From JAAZKI01 sp012799905 (GTDB lineage Bacteria > Verrucomicrobiota > Lentisphaeria > Oligosphaerales > Oligosphaeraceae), in the NCBI GenBank assembly GCA_050949415.1, contig JBMNFR010000008.1:16951-80950 (forward strand): a stretch of 64,000 nt of DNA, read 5' to 3'. Each line of letters starts with the position of its first letter. Position 1 is the stretch's first letter. Positions 56,401-64,000 of the stretch are shown here, piece after piece. The notes beneath the pieces are model-generated. The model searched no databases. It saw nothing but the letters and a program-made list of their open reading frames with translations, and had not been told where the DNA came from. Made by a program: the position numbers and the translations under genes.

Positions 56401-57578
56401 CGTGACTCGAGCCGAAAGGCGATTGTGACTCAACGACAAGCTCCCAGTCGACAAAATCCTCCACTTCATCGAGTCCAAATCGTGACTCGAGCCGAAAGGC
56501 GATTGTGACAGCCATGCCAGGATCTCATGCTCCCAGAATAGGGAGTGGGGTCCAAATCGTGACTCGAGCCGAAAGGCGATTGTGACTGGCGGTCATTCCG
56601 CCCAACGTAAACGCCAGGCAAAAGTCCAAATCGTGACTCGAGCCGAAAGGCGATTGTGACCTGATGAGCTACAGCGTACATATCTTCATACACGAATTCA
56701 CCGTCCAAATCGTGACTCGAGCCGAAAGGCGATTGTGACGCCAATCCGCGCTGGAACGACCCAGACGCGCGACAAAGAGTCCAAATCGTGACTCGAGCCG
56801 AAAGGCGATTGTGACTTGTACCGGATGGCGCGTGCGACAGCCTCGCGGCCGAATTGTCCAAATCGTGACTCGAGCCGAAAGGCGATTGTGACGGTGGTCG
56901 AAGGCGCAATGACGCGCTGACGACCGGTCCAAATCGTGACTCGAGCCGAAAGGCGATTGTGACATTTCGTGCTCCCAGAATAGGGAGTGCGTCGACAGGA
57001 AGGTCCAAATCGTGACTCGAGCCGAAAGGCGATTGTGACTGCCGATGCTGTCCCAGCGATGCCCCTTGTACATGCCCTGGGGTCCAAATCGTGACTCGAG
57101 CCGAAAGGCGATTGTGACGTCGAGTTGCGATTCATCAATGACCTCAAAGTTGTACGTGTCCAAATCGTGACTCGAGCCGAAAGGCGATTGTGACCCAGGA
57201 ACTACAACCACTGGTGGAGCTGGAGTGACCACGTCCAAATCGTGACTCGAGCCGAAAGGCGATTGTGACCAGAGAGCCCCATGACGAATGCAACAGTCGC
57301 AACAACAACGTCCAAATCGTGACTCGAGCCGAAAGGCGATTGTGACCGTCGCCTTGCCAGCAGCATATGCCTCAGCAACCTCTACTGGTCCAAATCGTGA
57401 CTCGAGCCGAAAGGCGATTGTGACGTTTCTCGGATGCGGGCTTTGGTCAGCGAGGTCTCCGCGGTCCAAATCGTGACTCGAGCCGAAAGGCGATTGTGAC
57501 CAACAGCTCGGCTGCTTGGGTCTGTCGAGTGTCGCGCACTCGTCCAAATCGTGACTCGAGCCGAAAGGCGATGGTGAC

Positions 57579-57728
57579 CAGCTTTTGCCGACGGGCAAAA
57601 ATCACCGTAGTGGCTCAGTCTTCTGTGCCGCCTCGCCGAGGCTCAGGCTTGGGGGGATGCCATGCCCCAGGTTCCGCTTCGCTACACCAGGGGTTACTCA
57701 TGGTGCCGCCTCGCCGAGGCTGGGGCCA
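57579..57728 (-). repeat. Dispersed repeat inserted in array spacer, copy 1
   Basis: This 150-nt stretch between two variant repeats is identical to 58073-58222. From about 57625 it is the reverse complement of the family at 42375-42475 and 48330-48550 (GGCGACACCATGAGTAACCC). A spacer-like start (CAGCTTTTGCCGACGGGCAA) precedes it, so the dispersed element probably entered an existing spacer and the whole unit was then duplicated. Confidence 0.8.
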
Positions 57729-58072
57729 GTCCAAATCGTAACGCGAGCCGAAAGGCGATGGTGACATCATCGTGTAGCCGAAAAACTCAATCATGTAGTT
57801 GATTCCCAATCGTGACTCGAACCGAAAGGCGATGGTGACAAACAACCTCCCCAGGGAAATAATCGCCCTGCGGGAGGGAGTCCAAATCGTGACTCGAGCC
57901 GAAAGGCGATGGTGACAGTTGTAGCCACGTTCCCATAATGCGCCGTCGATGGCCGCGTCCAAATCGTGACTCGAGCCGAAAGGCGATGGTGACAATCTTC
58001 AACAAGACGTTGATGTTCGGACGCTCCTCGTTCCAGTCCAAATCGTGACGCGAGACGAAAGGCGATGGTGAC

Positions 58073-58222
58073 CAGCTTTTGCCGACGGGCAAAAATCACC
58101 GTAGTGGCTCAGTCTTCTGTGCCGCCTCGCCGAGGCTCAGGCTTGGGGGGATGCCATGCCCCAGGTTCCGCTTCGCTACACCAGGGGTTACTCATGGTGC
58201 CGCCTCGCCGAGGCTGGGGCCA
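58073..58222 (-). repeat. Dispersed repeat inserted in array spacer, copy 2
   Basis: It is the second identical copy of the 150-nt segment at 57579-57728, about 494 bp downstream and between degenerate repeats at 58036 and 58223. Because the flanking variant repeats are not identical in the two copies, some divergence followed or preceded duplication. Confidence 0.8.
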
Positions 58223-58336
58223 GTCCAAATCGTAACGCGAGCCGAAAGGCGATGGTGACGAAACCGACGAAAACAAGAATTGACCAGAAAAAGAACCGCG
58301 TCCAAATCGTGACTCGAACCGACAGGCGATGGTGCT

Positions 58337-58799
58337 CCACTGCTCCCGAGGGAAAAAAGTGGTTAATGTGCGAAGTGTTGTGATAGAAAGTGAAATTTGC
58401 CCTAAGTCGCAGAGCGACAAGAGCCCCAACGGGGCGAGATATACCAGCCCAGGGCAAGCCGACCCGCAAGGGTCGGCGCCGCCCTGGGTGAGAGGGGATA
58501 TCATTTGGAGCCCTGAAAAGGCGAGACATAATCCTGAACGAAGTACGGCTTGAACTACGTACGGCAAGTTGAAGCTTGAACTACATGCTCCTACATGCGA
58601 GGGACATACGGCAAGCTGAAGCTTGAACTACATACAGCAAGCTGAAGCTTGAACTACATGCTCCTGCATGCGAGGGACATATGGCAAGCTGAAGCTTGAA
58701 CTACATGCGGCACCTGAAAGCATACAAGTTTTCATCACAAAATTTTGCACATTACGCAAAACTCAGCATATTAGCTAAAAGAAAAGGAGAAAACAACGC
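58337..58799. repeat. Post-array region: dispersed repeat, tandem units and shared upstream block
   Basis: About 58369-58530 is the uninterrupted version of the repeat that hosts the group II intron at 37955. About 58545-58715 has tandem units of GCAAGCTGAAGCTTGAACTA with CATGCTCCTGCATGCGAGGG between. About 58700-58757 is the block shared with the upstream region of the ring-nuclease candidate. AAAGGAG at about 58782 is the ribosome binding site of the next gene. Confidence 0.7.
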
Positions 58800-59120
58800 A
58801 TGAAGACATTTTTCCAAAAGAAACGATGTATCAATTGTGGCCGTGCGATCAATCGGTTCATTGCTTATTTCAAGAAACGTCCGATGTGCCATTATTGCAA
58901 AACGGCAAGCGAAATCATCAAAGCTTCCCAAAATGCTTCGCAGTCTACTCCCGTCCAATCACGACCGCCATCTTCATCAGCATCAAAGGAACGCAACAAG
59001 CCCATTACATTGAGAGGCATTATGAATGGAGATTTCGAACAACCAAAGCCGTCCCAGCCAGCCTCAAAGGAACGTAGCAAGCCCATTACATTGAGAGATA
59101 TTATGAATGGGGACTTCTGA
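58800..59120 (+). CDS. Small zinc-ribbon-like protein with tandem C-terminal motif
   Basis: The 106-residue protein has four cysteines spaced as a zinc ribbon (C10-x2-C13, C30-x2-C33) in a basic N-terminus. The C-terminal half has two copies of SKERxKPITLRxIMNGDF joined by a Ser/Pro/Gln linker. The repeated piece looks like a short binding peptide. It shares its upstream region with the candidate ring nuclease and sits next to degenerate CRISPR-like repeats, so a regulatory or CRISPR-linked role is possible. I do not recognise the family. Confidence 0.6.
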   Translation: MKTFFQKKRCINCGRAINRFIAYFKKRPMCHYCKTASEIIKASQNASQSTPVQSRPPSSSASKERNKPITLRGIMNGDFEQPKPSQPASKERSKPITLRDIMNGDF

Positions 59121-59122
59121 CA

Positions 59123-59231
59123 GTTCAAATCAGGGGACTCTGGCTAACAAGCAATAGTTGTGGAATAGCGCAAAAAATGGCCAAAAAAGCCAGAGTCCAA
59201 ATCAGGACTCGGGCTGGCAAGCGGTTGTCAT
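59123..59231 (+). CRISPR. Two degenerate CRISPR-like repeats (relic)
   Basis: At 59195 a 37-nt stretch (GTCCAAATCAGGACTCGGGC...) matches the array consensus at 27 of 37 positions by my count. At 59123 a more distant copy begins GTTCAAATCAGGGGACTCTG. Their starts are 72 nt apart, the same period as the array. They begin 3 nt after the stop of the zinc-ribbon gene. They are probably the remains of an older array end. Confidence 0.55.
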
Positions 59232-60207
59232 AGGTATATAATTTAGCCAGTGGCATGTCGCATCGGATGTATGACTTCAGTCGAAACAGGACCAAAAGCG
59301 GATTTTAGATTAGGAGACTTCCCGGATTGCGACTATGTTATTGTTATGGCTATATATAATTTGATGGCTAATCGGTCGCCGATTGATGATGCCCGGAGTC
59401 CCAGCAATCAGCCGAGCCAGGCACCCCGGGCAAGGGCGCTTTAGTGGACAGTGGACAATGGACGTTAGTAGACGATGGACTGTGGACGGAAGCGGACACT
59501 AGTGGACGGTGAAGCGAAGACACGTGTCCCCCCCAGACTTCCAGCCGGCAAAATCTATTATGCTTACAGTCATGCCCCCTTGCGCCGTAGGCGCTTAACC
59601 ATGCTTAACCCTAAGGCTTTAGCCGGGGGGCAGGCGTACCCTCAAAAGTGGTGCCCAGTAGGGGCACTGCCAGACGCCTACCAGCACAATCGCTGTGCCA
59701 ACACTAGAATTTGCACAAGAACAAATTTCCACGCAAACATGAAATCTGAGACAACTCAGGACATCGCCCTCTGAAAGCTCAGTCGGATTTTACAAGGGGG
59801 AGGAAAGGACCGCTGGTCTTTTCCTCCCCCTCGTGCTTTCCCGCCTATTTCTTTTTCGGCTGTGACTTGCGGGACGGCAGAGCGCCACCTCAGGCCATCA
59901 AAAAAGACGTTATTTTTGCTGTTATCTATAAAAAATCAGTTGAAAAGCGCAGTCCGAAGGTTTATAATAGGTATTAAATTGGTTTAGGTTCTTGGTCTCT
60001 TGGGATTCCTGTATTATGGAAACTTATGACAAGTCATGCACAAGACTCGACAAAGCATGACAGGAGCGTAGATGATTGTTTACATACAGTACGGACTTTA
60101 GGTTGCCGTATGTAGGTCTGGCGACCCGAACACATAGGCGCCGGTTTGAATAAAATCTTTCCCTCAAAGCAAGAAATTAATCGTCAGTAGTACATAAAGG
60201 TCTGTTT
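59232..60207. repeat. 976-bp repeat-rich intergenic region
   Basis: About 59395-59700 is an inverted copy of the GTCCAC-rich element at 11085-11425. About 59728-59855 is the second copy of the element at 26110-26240, including the hairpin at 59796-59830. About 60129-60205 is another copy of the CGCCGGTTTGA...AAAATCTTTCCC block found before cas1 and before the MazF-like gene. No convincing gene is seen. Confidence 0.65.
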
Positions 60208-61323
60208 ATGAGCATGAAAGAAACTAGCAGCATGACAGGTAGGGCTCCGCGTTACAAGGAGATTGAGGCGATTTTACGTCAGCGTATTTTATCTGATTTT
60301 TACCGTGGCAGCGGTTTTCTGCCTCAGGAGCGCGAGCTTGCCCAGGAATTTAACGTCAGCCGCACCACTTTACGCAATGCTTTGCAGCTTTTATCGGATC
60401 AGCAGTTAATCAGCAAGGTTCAGGGACGTGGCACGATGGTTCGCCTTCCTGCGGAAAAGCCCGGTGAATATACTGTACTGCATCTCGGCGACGGTAATTT
60501 TTTATCTAACTATGTCATTACCGTCCTGCATGAGATTGACTGCCAGGCTGGCGGGCGTTCCGCCTGCATTATTTATACGCATTTGAATCACTTTGAAAAC
60601 GCTGAACTGGAAAAGGTGCAGCTGCGCTTGAAGCAGCAAGATAATCTCAAGGGAATGTTGCTGGTTGGCAATTACACCAGGGAGATATTGCGCAAATTAC
60701 AGATTTTTTTTGACATTCCGATGGTTCTGATTGGCGACTTATGGCAGGAGAGAGAACGCAGTGACGAGCTGGTCGTCTCCCAGGTGGTCGGCAATGACTA
60801 CGCCAAAATATACCAGGCTACGCGCTATCTTTTGCAGCAAGGCGCCCGACGCATTGCAACGATTGGTCAACCACGTGATTTGATCTGGGGCAATGCCTTT
60901 TACAACGGCTACAAAGATGCATACAATGATGCCGGCATCCACTTCCAGCCGGAATACTACGAAGCCATTGACAGTTATAACAACCCCCGAGATGTCTTTC
61001 AACGAAATTTGAGCAGCTACTTGCAACGCCTGCTGCAAAGCCATCCCCGGCCTGATGCTTTGATTTTCCCTGCCGAATATTCTGGCACAGTGTACTGGCT
61101 GGCCGAGCAAAATGGCGTCTCCATTCCAGAGGAACTCCTGCTGGTAGGACGCTCCTCCGTCGAATGCACTGCGCAAGACTTCCCCTGCGTGGCCACTAAC
61201 CCGCAAGAACTCGTCCGCGAAGCCTTTGATTTATTGAAACAGGAGCAGGAAAACAACGGCCGGGTTCGGCAAATGCGAGTCATTGAACCAACTTGGTTTG
61301 ACGCAAAACCAGCCCAAAATTAA
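60208..61323 (+). CDS. GntR/LacI-type hybrid transcriptional regulator
   Basis: The 371-residue protein has an N-terminal GntR winged helix (YKEIEAILRQRILSDFYRGSGFLPQERELAQEFNVSRTTLRNAL, GRGTMVR). A LacI-like periplasmic-binding-type sensor domain fills the rest (GMLLVGNYT, ARRIATIGQP, PDALIFPAEYSG). This arrangement, as in AraR, controls sugar-use genes and responds to a sugar. In Lentisphaerota such regulators often precede prepilin and secreted polysaccharide genes, as here. Its targets cannot be read from the sequence. Confidence 0.88.
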   Translation: MSMKETSSMTGRAPRYKEIEAILRQRILSDFYRGSGFLPQERELAQEFNVSRTTLRNALQLLSDQQLISKVQGRGTMVRLPAEKPGEYTVLHLGDGNFLSNYVITVLHEIDCQAGGRSACIIYTHLNHFENAELEKVQLRLKQQDNLKGMLLVGNYTREILRKLQIFFDIPMVLIGDLWQERERSDELVVSQVVGNDYAKIYQATRYLLQQGARRIATIGQPRDLIWGNAFYNGYKDAYNDAGIHFQPEYYEAIDSYNNPRDVFQRNLSSYLQRLLQSHPRPDALIFPAEYSGTVYWLAEQNGVSIPEELLLVGRSSVECTAQDFPCVATNPQELVREAFDLLKQEQENNGRVRQMRVIEPTWFDAKPAQN

Positions 61324-61439
61324 CGGCGAAACCTGCTTGCGAGTCCCTAAAAACAAAAAGACACTTATTAAAAGCTGCGTATGTTCCTCATCAAATTTCC
61401 AGGTTAGGCGGCGAGCATGCACAAAAAAGGAGAGTAGAC

Positions 61440-61642
61440 ATGAAGAAAAGATGCCGAAGAATAGTTAGCTTCACCTTGATTGAATTGCTCGTGGTGATTG
61501 CAATTATCGCGATTCTTGCTTCCATGCTATTACCGGCGCTCAGCAAGGCTCGTGAAAAAGCCAGGCAGATCACCTGCACGAACAATTTGAAACAGATTGG
61601 TCTTGCAACTCACATGTACCTCTCGGACAATGAGCTTTTCCC
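61440..61642 (+). pseudogene. Prepilin-type N-terminal fragment, cut by ISL3-family DNA
   Basis: The fragment reads MKKRCRRIVSFTLIELLVVI and continues IAILASMLLPALSKAREKAR, the class III prepilin cleavage motif and hydrophobic helix used in the DUF1559/pseudopilin families that are abundant in Lentisphaerota. After about 68 codons it passes into the inverted-repeat end of an insertion sequence and ends at 61772 with unrelated residues. The rest of the gene is not found to the right. GGAGAG precedes the ATG. Confidence 0.85.
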
Positions 61643-61928
61643 GGTTCTTCCGGTGTTTGGGAAAAAGATAAAGTTTCACTCTCTGCCGTGGCTTAGAGGG
61701 GCATCAAGAAGCGGTCGGAGTTCTCCGCCGTACTTTGGAAATGCCCTTCCGGCAAGGGCTTTCACGGCATAAACGGTTTCCCCCCGCTTCGCGGTTCCCC
61801 CCATTTATACGTGAAAGCCCTTGCCTCCGGCCCTTTCCAAAGTGCAACATCGTCAAGATTGGCTTCTGAAAGAAAATGAAAACATTTCCTTTCAGAAGGC
61901 CAATCATGACTTTACCGGCGAGAAAAAA
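61643..61928 (+). mobile_element. Solitary left end of the ISL3-family element
   Basis: This 286-bp stretch repeats almost exactly as 61929-62212. It begins with the terminal repeat GGTTCTTCCGGTGTTT and contains two hairpins: an imperfect one around 61734-61840 (TTTGGAAATGCCCTTCCGGC against its complement) and GATTGGCTTCTGAAAG with CTTTCAGAAGGCCAATC. It looks like a deletion remnant of one insertion next to a complete second one. Confidence 0.7.
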
Positions 61929-63557
61929 GGTTCTTCCGGTGTTTAGGAAAAAGATAAAGTTTCACTCTCTGCCGTGGCATAGAGGGTCATCAGGAAGCGG
62001 TCGGAGTTCTCCGCCGTACTTTGGAAATGTCCTTCCGGCAAGGACTTTCACGGCATAAACGGTTTCCCCCCGCTTCGCGGTTCCCCCCATTTATACGTGA
62101 AAGCCCTTGCCTCCGGCCCTTTCCAAAGTGCAACATCGTCAAGATTGGCTTCTGAAAGAAAATGAAAACATTTCCTTTCAGAGGGCCAATCATGACTTTA
62201 CCGGCGAAAAAAACTTGAAGCTGGCCGTCGTCAGCCCTATGTTATGTGTTATCTACCAACCCTTAACATGGAGGCTTTCATGACGACGACCAGCTCAATC
62301 TACCATAATCAAAAAATCAGGGCTTTCAAACACGTCTCCACGAAATTCATAAAAGGCACCAACTACACAAGAATCGAACGCAAGGAGCACCGCTGCCCGG
62401 ACTGCCGCTCCCGCGATGTCAAGCCCTACCATGCCCGCGACCGCCGGATCCGCGGCCAAGGCATAGGCCCCAACAAGCTCATCCTCGAAGTTGCAGTCCA
62501 TCGGATCTATTGCCGGAAGTGTGGGAGTAGCTCCTATGAAAATCTGGAATTCCTCCCCCACGCCAAGAGTCGCATCACCCGCTCCCTGGCCCGGACCATC
62601 CTTGAGCTGCGAAGGGAAATGAGCCTGAGCGCCATCTCCAGGTACTACGGCCTGGACTGGGATACAGTCAAGAATTTGGAGAAAGACTGGCTGACCAGGA
62701 AATACCGTCGGATTCGCATGTCTGATGTCCGCATCATCGGCATCGACGAGATTCACGTCGGGCATGAATGGGTTGATGGCAAGAGGCGGCAAAAGTACAT
62801 GACCGTGGTTCGGGACATGGAAAGCGGGGCGGTGCTGTTCACCGGCGACGGCAAGGGCAGCGAGGCATTGACTCCCTTCAATGCCCGGATCAACCGGTTC
62901 AGGGCCAACATCGAGGCGGTCTGCATGGACATGAGCAATGCCTACGCCAAGTGGGTGAAGGACAACCTTCACAACGCGACGGTGGTCTACGACCACTTCC
63001 ACGTCATTCAGCTGATGAACCAGAAGTTGGATCAAGTACGCAGGAAAGTCCAGGGCACGATGGAGGAGGAAGCCCGCCAGCGGCTGAAGGGAAAGCGCTG
63101 GCTGCTCCTGCACAAGGCCGACAACCTCACGGATGACGAAAGGCTCGAGGTGGAGGAGCTCCGGCATGTCTCCCAGGACCTCCATGACGCCTGGACGATG
63201 AAGGAGTACCTGATCAAAATCTATCAATTGGCCGATGACGAGAACGAGGCGCGGCAGCTGCTGTCCACGTGGGCAGCCTACTGCCGGCACGTGGACATCC
63301 CTGAACTGAATACGATGGGAAGGACCGTGGAAAGGCATCTGGATGGAATCTGCGCCTACTGGAAGTTTGACCGGTTGACCAACGCAGCCTCCGAGGGGTT
63401 CAACAACAAGATACGGCATCTGATTGCACAAGCCTACGGATATCGTGACTATGAGTACTTAAAACTGAAAGTTTATGAATTGCCGTCAATGGTGCTAACC
63501 AAGCGAATGCTGAGTTCCTGCTCAAAATGACCATGTTTTTTCGCAAACACCGGAAGA
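61929..63557 (+). mobile_element. ISL3-family insertion sequence
   Basis: The left end starts GGTTCTTCCGGTGTTTAGG. The right end at 63537-63557 reads, inward, TCTTCCGGTGTTTGCGAAAA, matching the left end of the first copy at 61646 in 20 of 21 positions. One transposase gene lies inside. No target duplication is seen around the whole, which fits recombination or deletion between two copies. The long hairpin-rich left region is non-coding. Confidence 0.8.
62280..63530 (+). CDS. ISL3-family transposase
   Basis: I start at 62280 because GGAGG lies 5 nt upstream; longer frames start at 62244. The 416-residue protein has the N-terminal zinc finger (HRCPDCRS... and YCRKCGSSS) and a DDE domain with IGIDEIHVGHEW, VCMDMSNAYAKWV, VYDHFHVIQLMN and ASEGFNNKIRHL. 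These are standard ISL3 blocks. It appears intact, so this copy could be active. Confidence 0.92.
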   Translation: MTTTSSIYHNQKIRAFKHVSTKFIKGTNYTRIERKEHRCPDCRSRDVKPYHARDRRIRGQGIGPNKLILEVAVHRIYCRKCGSSSYENLEFLPHAKSRITRSLARTILELRREMSLSAISRYYGLDWDTVKNLEKDWLTRKYRRIRMSDVRIIGIDEIHVGHEWVDGKRRQKYMTVVRDMESGAVLFTGDGKGSEALTPFNARINRFRANIEAVCMDMSNAYAKWVKDNLHNATVVYDHFHVIQLMNQKLDQVRRKVQGTMEEEARQRLKGKRWLLLHKADNLTDDERLEVEELRHVSQDLHDAWTMKEYLIKIYQLADDENEARQLLSTWAAYCRHVDIPELNTMGRTVERHLDGICAYWKFDRLTNAASEGFNNKIRHLIAQAYGYRDYEYLKLKVYELPSMVLTKRMLSSCSK

Positions 63558-64000
63558 GGCGGAATATGCCTGGAACGCATATTCAGACAACGGAAAGAAT
63601 CTGACTGAGGCAATAAGTTCCGGCTTGCTTCCTGCCTTGATGGAGCAATTTGCCGAGCCTGCGATTCCGAGCGGCAGCCAAGAGGTTCTGCCTGTGTCTC
63701 TCCGCCAGGCGTTCAACACCGACTTCAATCAGTTGCTGCGGAAAAAAGAACCTGGAAAATATGTCAGCGACGCGCAACCCATCAAGCTTCCGGTGGGGCA
63801 GGCCAATATTGGCAATCTGCCCATGCTGCTAAACGACGGCAAGTTCAATTGCATCAGAATAGGAAAAGATGAATCAGTTTCCTTGCCTTTGCATGCCAAG
63901 TACGCCTCTCTGCTGTTTCTGCATGCAGTCAGAACTGATGAAGAATTCCTAAAGAAGCATGCCAGTCAACTCAGTTGGCGTCAATGGATTTATGGCCGCC
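63558..64000 (+). pseudogene. 5'-truncated gene, C-terminal part of a large protein (partial)
   Basis: A frame is open from inside the IS end (63529) through to the window edge; an internal ATG is at 63640. It reads EAEYAWNAYSDNGKNLTEAI, later NDGKFNCIRIGKDESVSLPL and HAKYASLLFLHAV. This looks like a beta-rich domain of a large secreted or glycosidase-associated protein of the type common in Lentisphaerota. The IS has removed its start and everything upstream. I cannot name the family. Whether the rest is intact lies outside the window. Confidence 0.6.

Larger units (their letters stand above)
53489..58336 (+). CRISPR. CRISPR array, leader-distal block, about 61 repeats, degenerate end
   Basis: Repeats continue with the same 37-nt consensus to 57500. 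From 57542 on they carry GATGGTGAC in place of GATTGTGAC, and further changes accumulate (57729, about 57803, 58036, 58223); the last copy at 58300 ends GATGGTGCT. This decay marks the trailer end. Spacer 53526-53567 recurs at 53681-53722. Four consecutive spacers (54443-54711) recur at 54827-55095. Two 150-nt non-spacer segments occur at 57579-57728 and 58073-58222. Confidence 0.97.

Noticed and set aside
49528..57598. Many minus-strand frames of 100-400 residues in the CRISPR array
   Set aside because: They contain the periodic translation of the 37-nt repeat (SQSPFGSSHDLD, HNRLSARVTIWT, VTIAFRLESRFG) and are not genes.

Overview
The window looks like a chromosome segment from a Lentisphaerota (Victivallales-like) member of the Verrucomicrobiota. 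The indications are large secreted polysaccharide-degrading proteins, a Lentisphaerota-style prepilin N-terminus, a GntR/LacI hybrid regulator, and many short dispersed repeats between genes. Assignments rest on motifs read by eye; no database search was run.

Region 1 (1-29 kb) is a mixed metabolic and housekeeping stretch. It starts with a complete IS1380-family insertion sequence (268-1965) with target duplications and a frameshifted transposase. It continues with a 1415-residue exo-rhamnogalacturonan-lyase-like protein, a second secreted glycosidase-like protein, a glycyl radical enzyme, a family-4-like uracil-DNA glycosylase, a GH95-like glycosidase, an iron-sulfur QueG-like protein, pheT, murB, and a murA whose catalytic Cys is Asp. 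After these come an MNT/HEPN toxin-antitoxin pair with a broken HEPN gene, a DUF4173 membrane protein, a GH36-like glycosidase, a small SLOG protein, and a three-domain protein with kinase, CARF and HEPN parts.

Region 2 (29.9-59.2 kb) is a large type III-B CRISPR-Cas island. The effector operon is cmr2(cas10)-cmr3-cmr4-cmr5-cmr6-cmr1. A group II intron is inserted in a dispersed repeat just behind it. The signalling part follows: a candidate ring nuclease (DUF1874/Crn2-like), a small possibly PemK/MazF-like protein translationally coupled to a sigma-factor-like protein, a second MazF-like protein coupled to a Lon-protease-CARF fusion, and a Csx1-family CARF-HEPN ribonuclease. Then come cas1, cas2, a leader and about 110 copies of a 37-nt repeat (49185-58336). 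The array is interrupted by a 589-bp block of micro-genes, contains duplicated spacer blocks, and decays at its right end, where a dispersed repeat has entered. A small zinc-ribbon gene and two very degenerate CRISPR-like repeats follow. No cas6 is visible.

The likely logic is as follows. Cas10 has an intact GGDD motif and should make cyclic oligoadenylate. This would activate the Csx1 ribonuclease, the Lon-CARF protease and perhaps the distant kinase-CARF-HEPN protein. The protease probably cuts a MazF-like partner to free the sigma-like factor, as in the known CalpL/CalpT/CalpS system, but here with a CARF sensor instead of SAVED. The ring nuclease candidate would switch the signal off.

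Region 3 (59.2-64 kb) holds repeats, a GntR/LacI-type regulator, a prepilin gene fragment cut by an ISL3-family element whose left end is duplicated, and the 5'-truncated remainder of a large gene running off the window.
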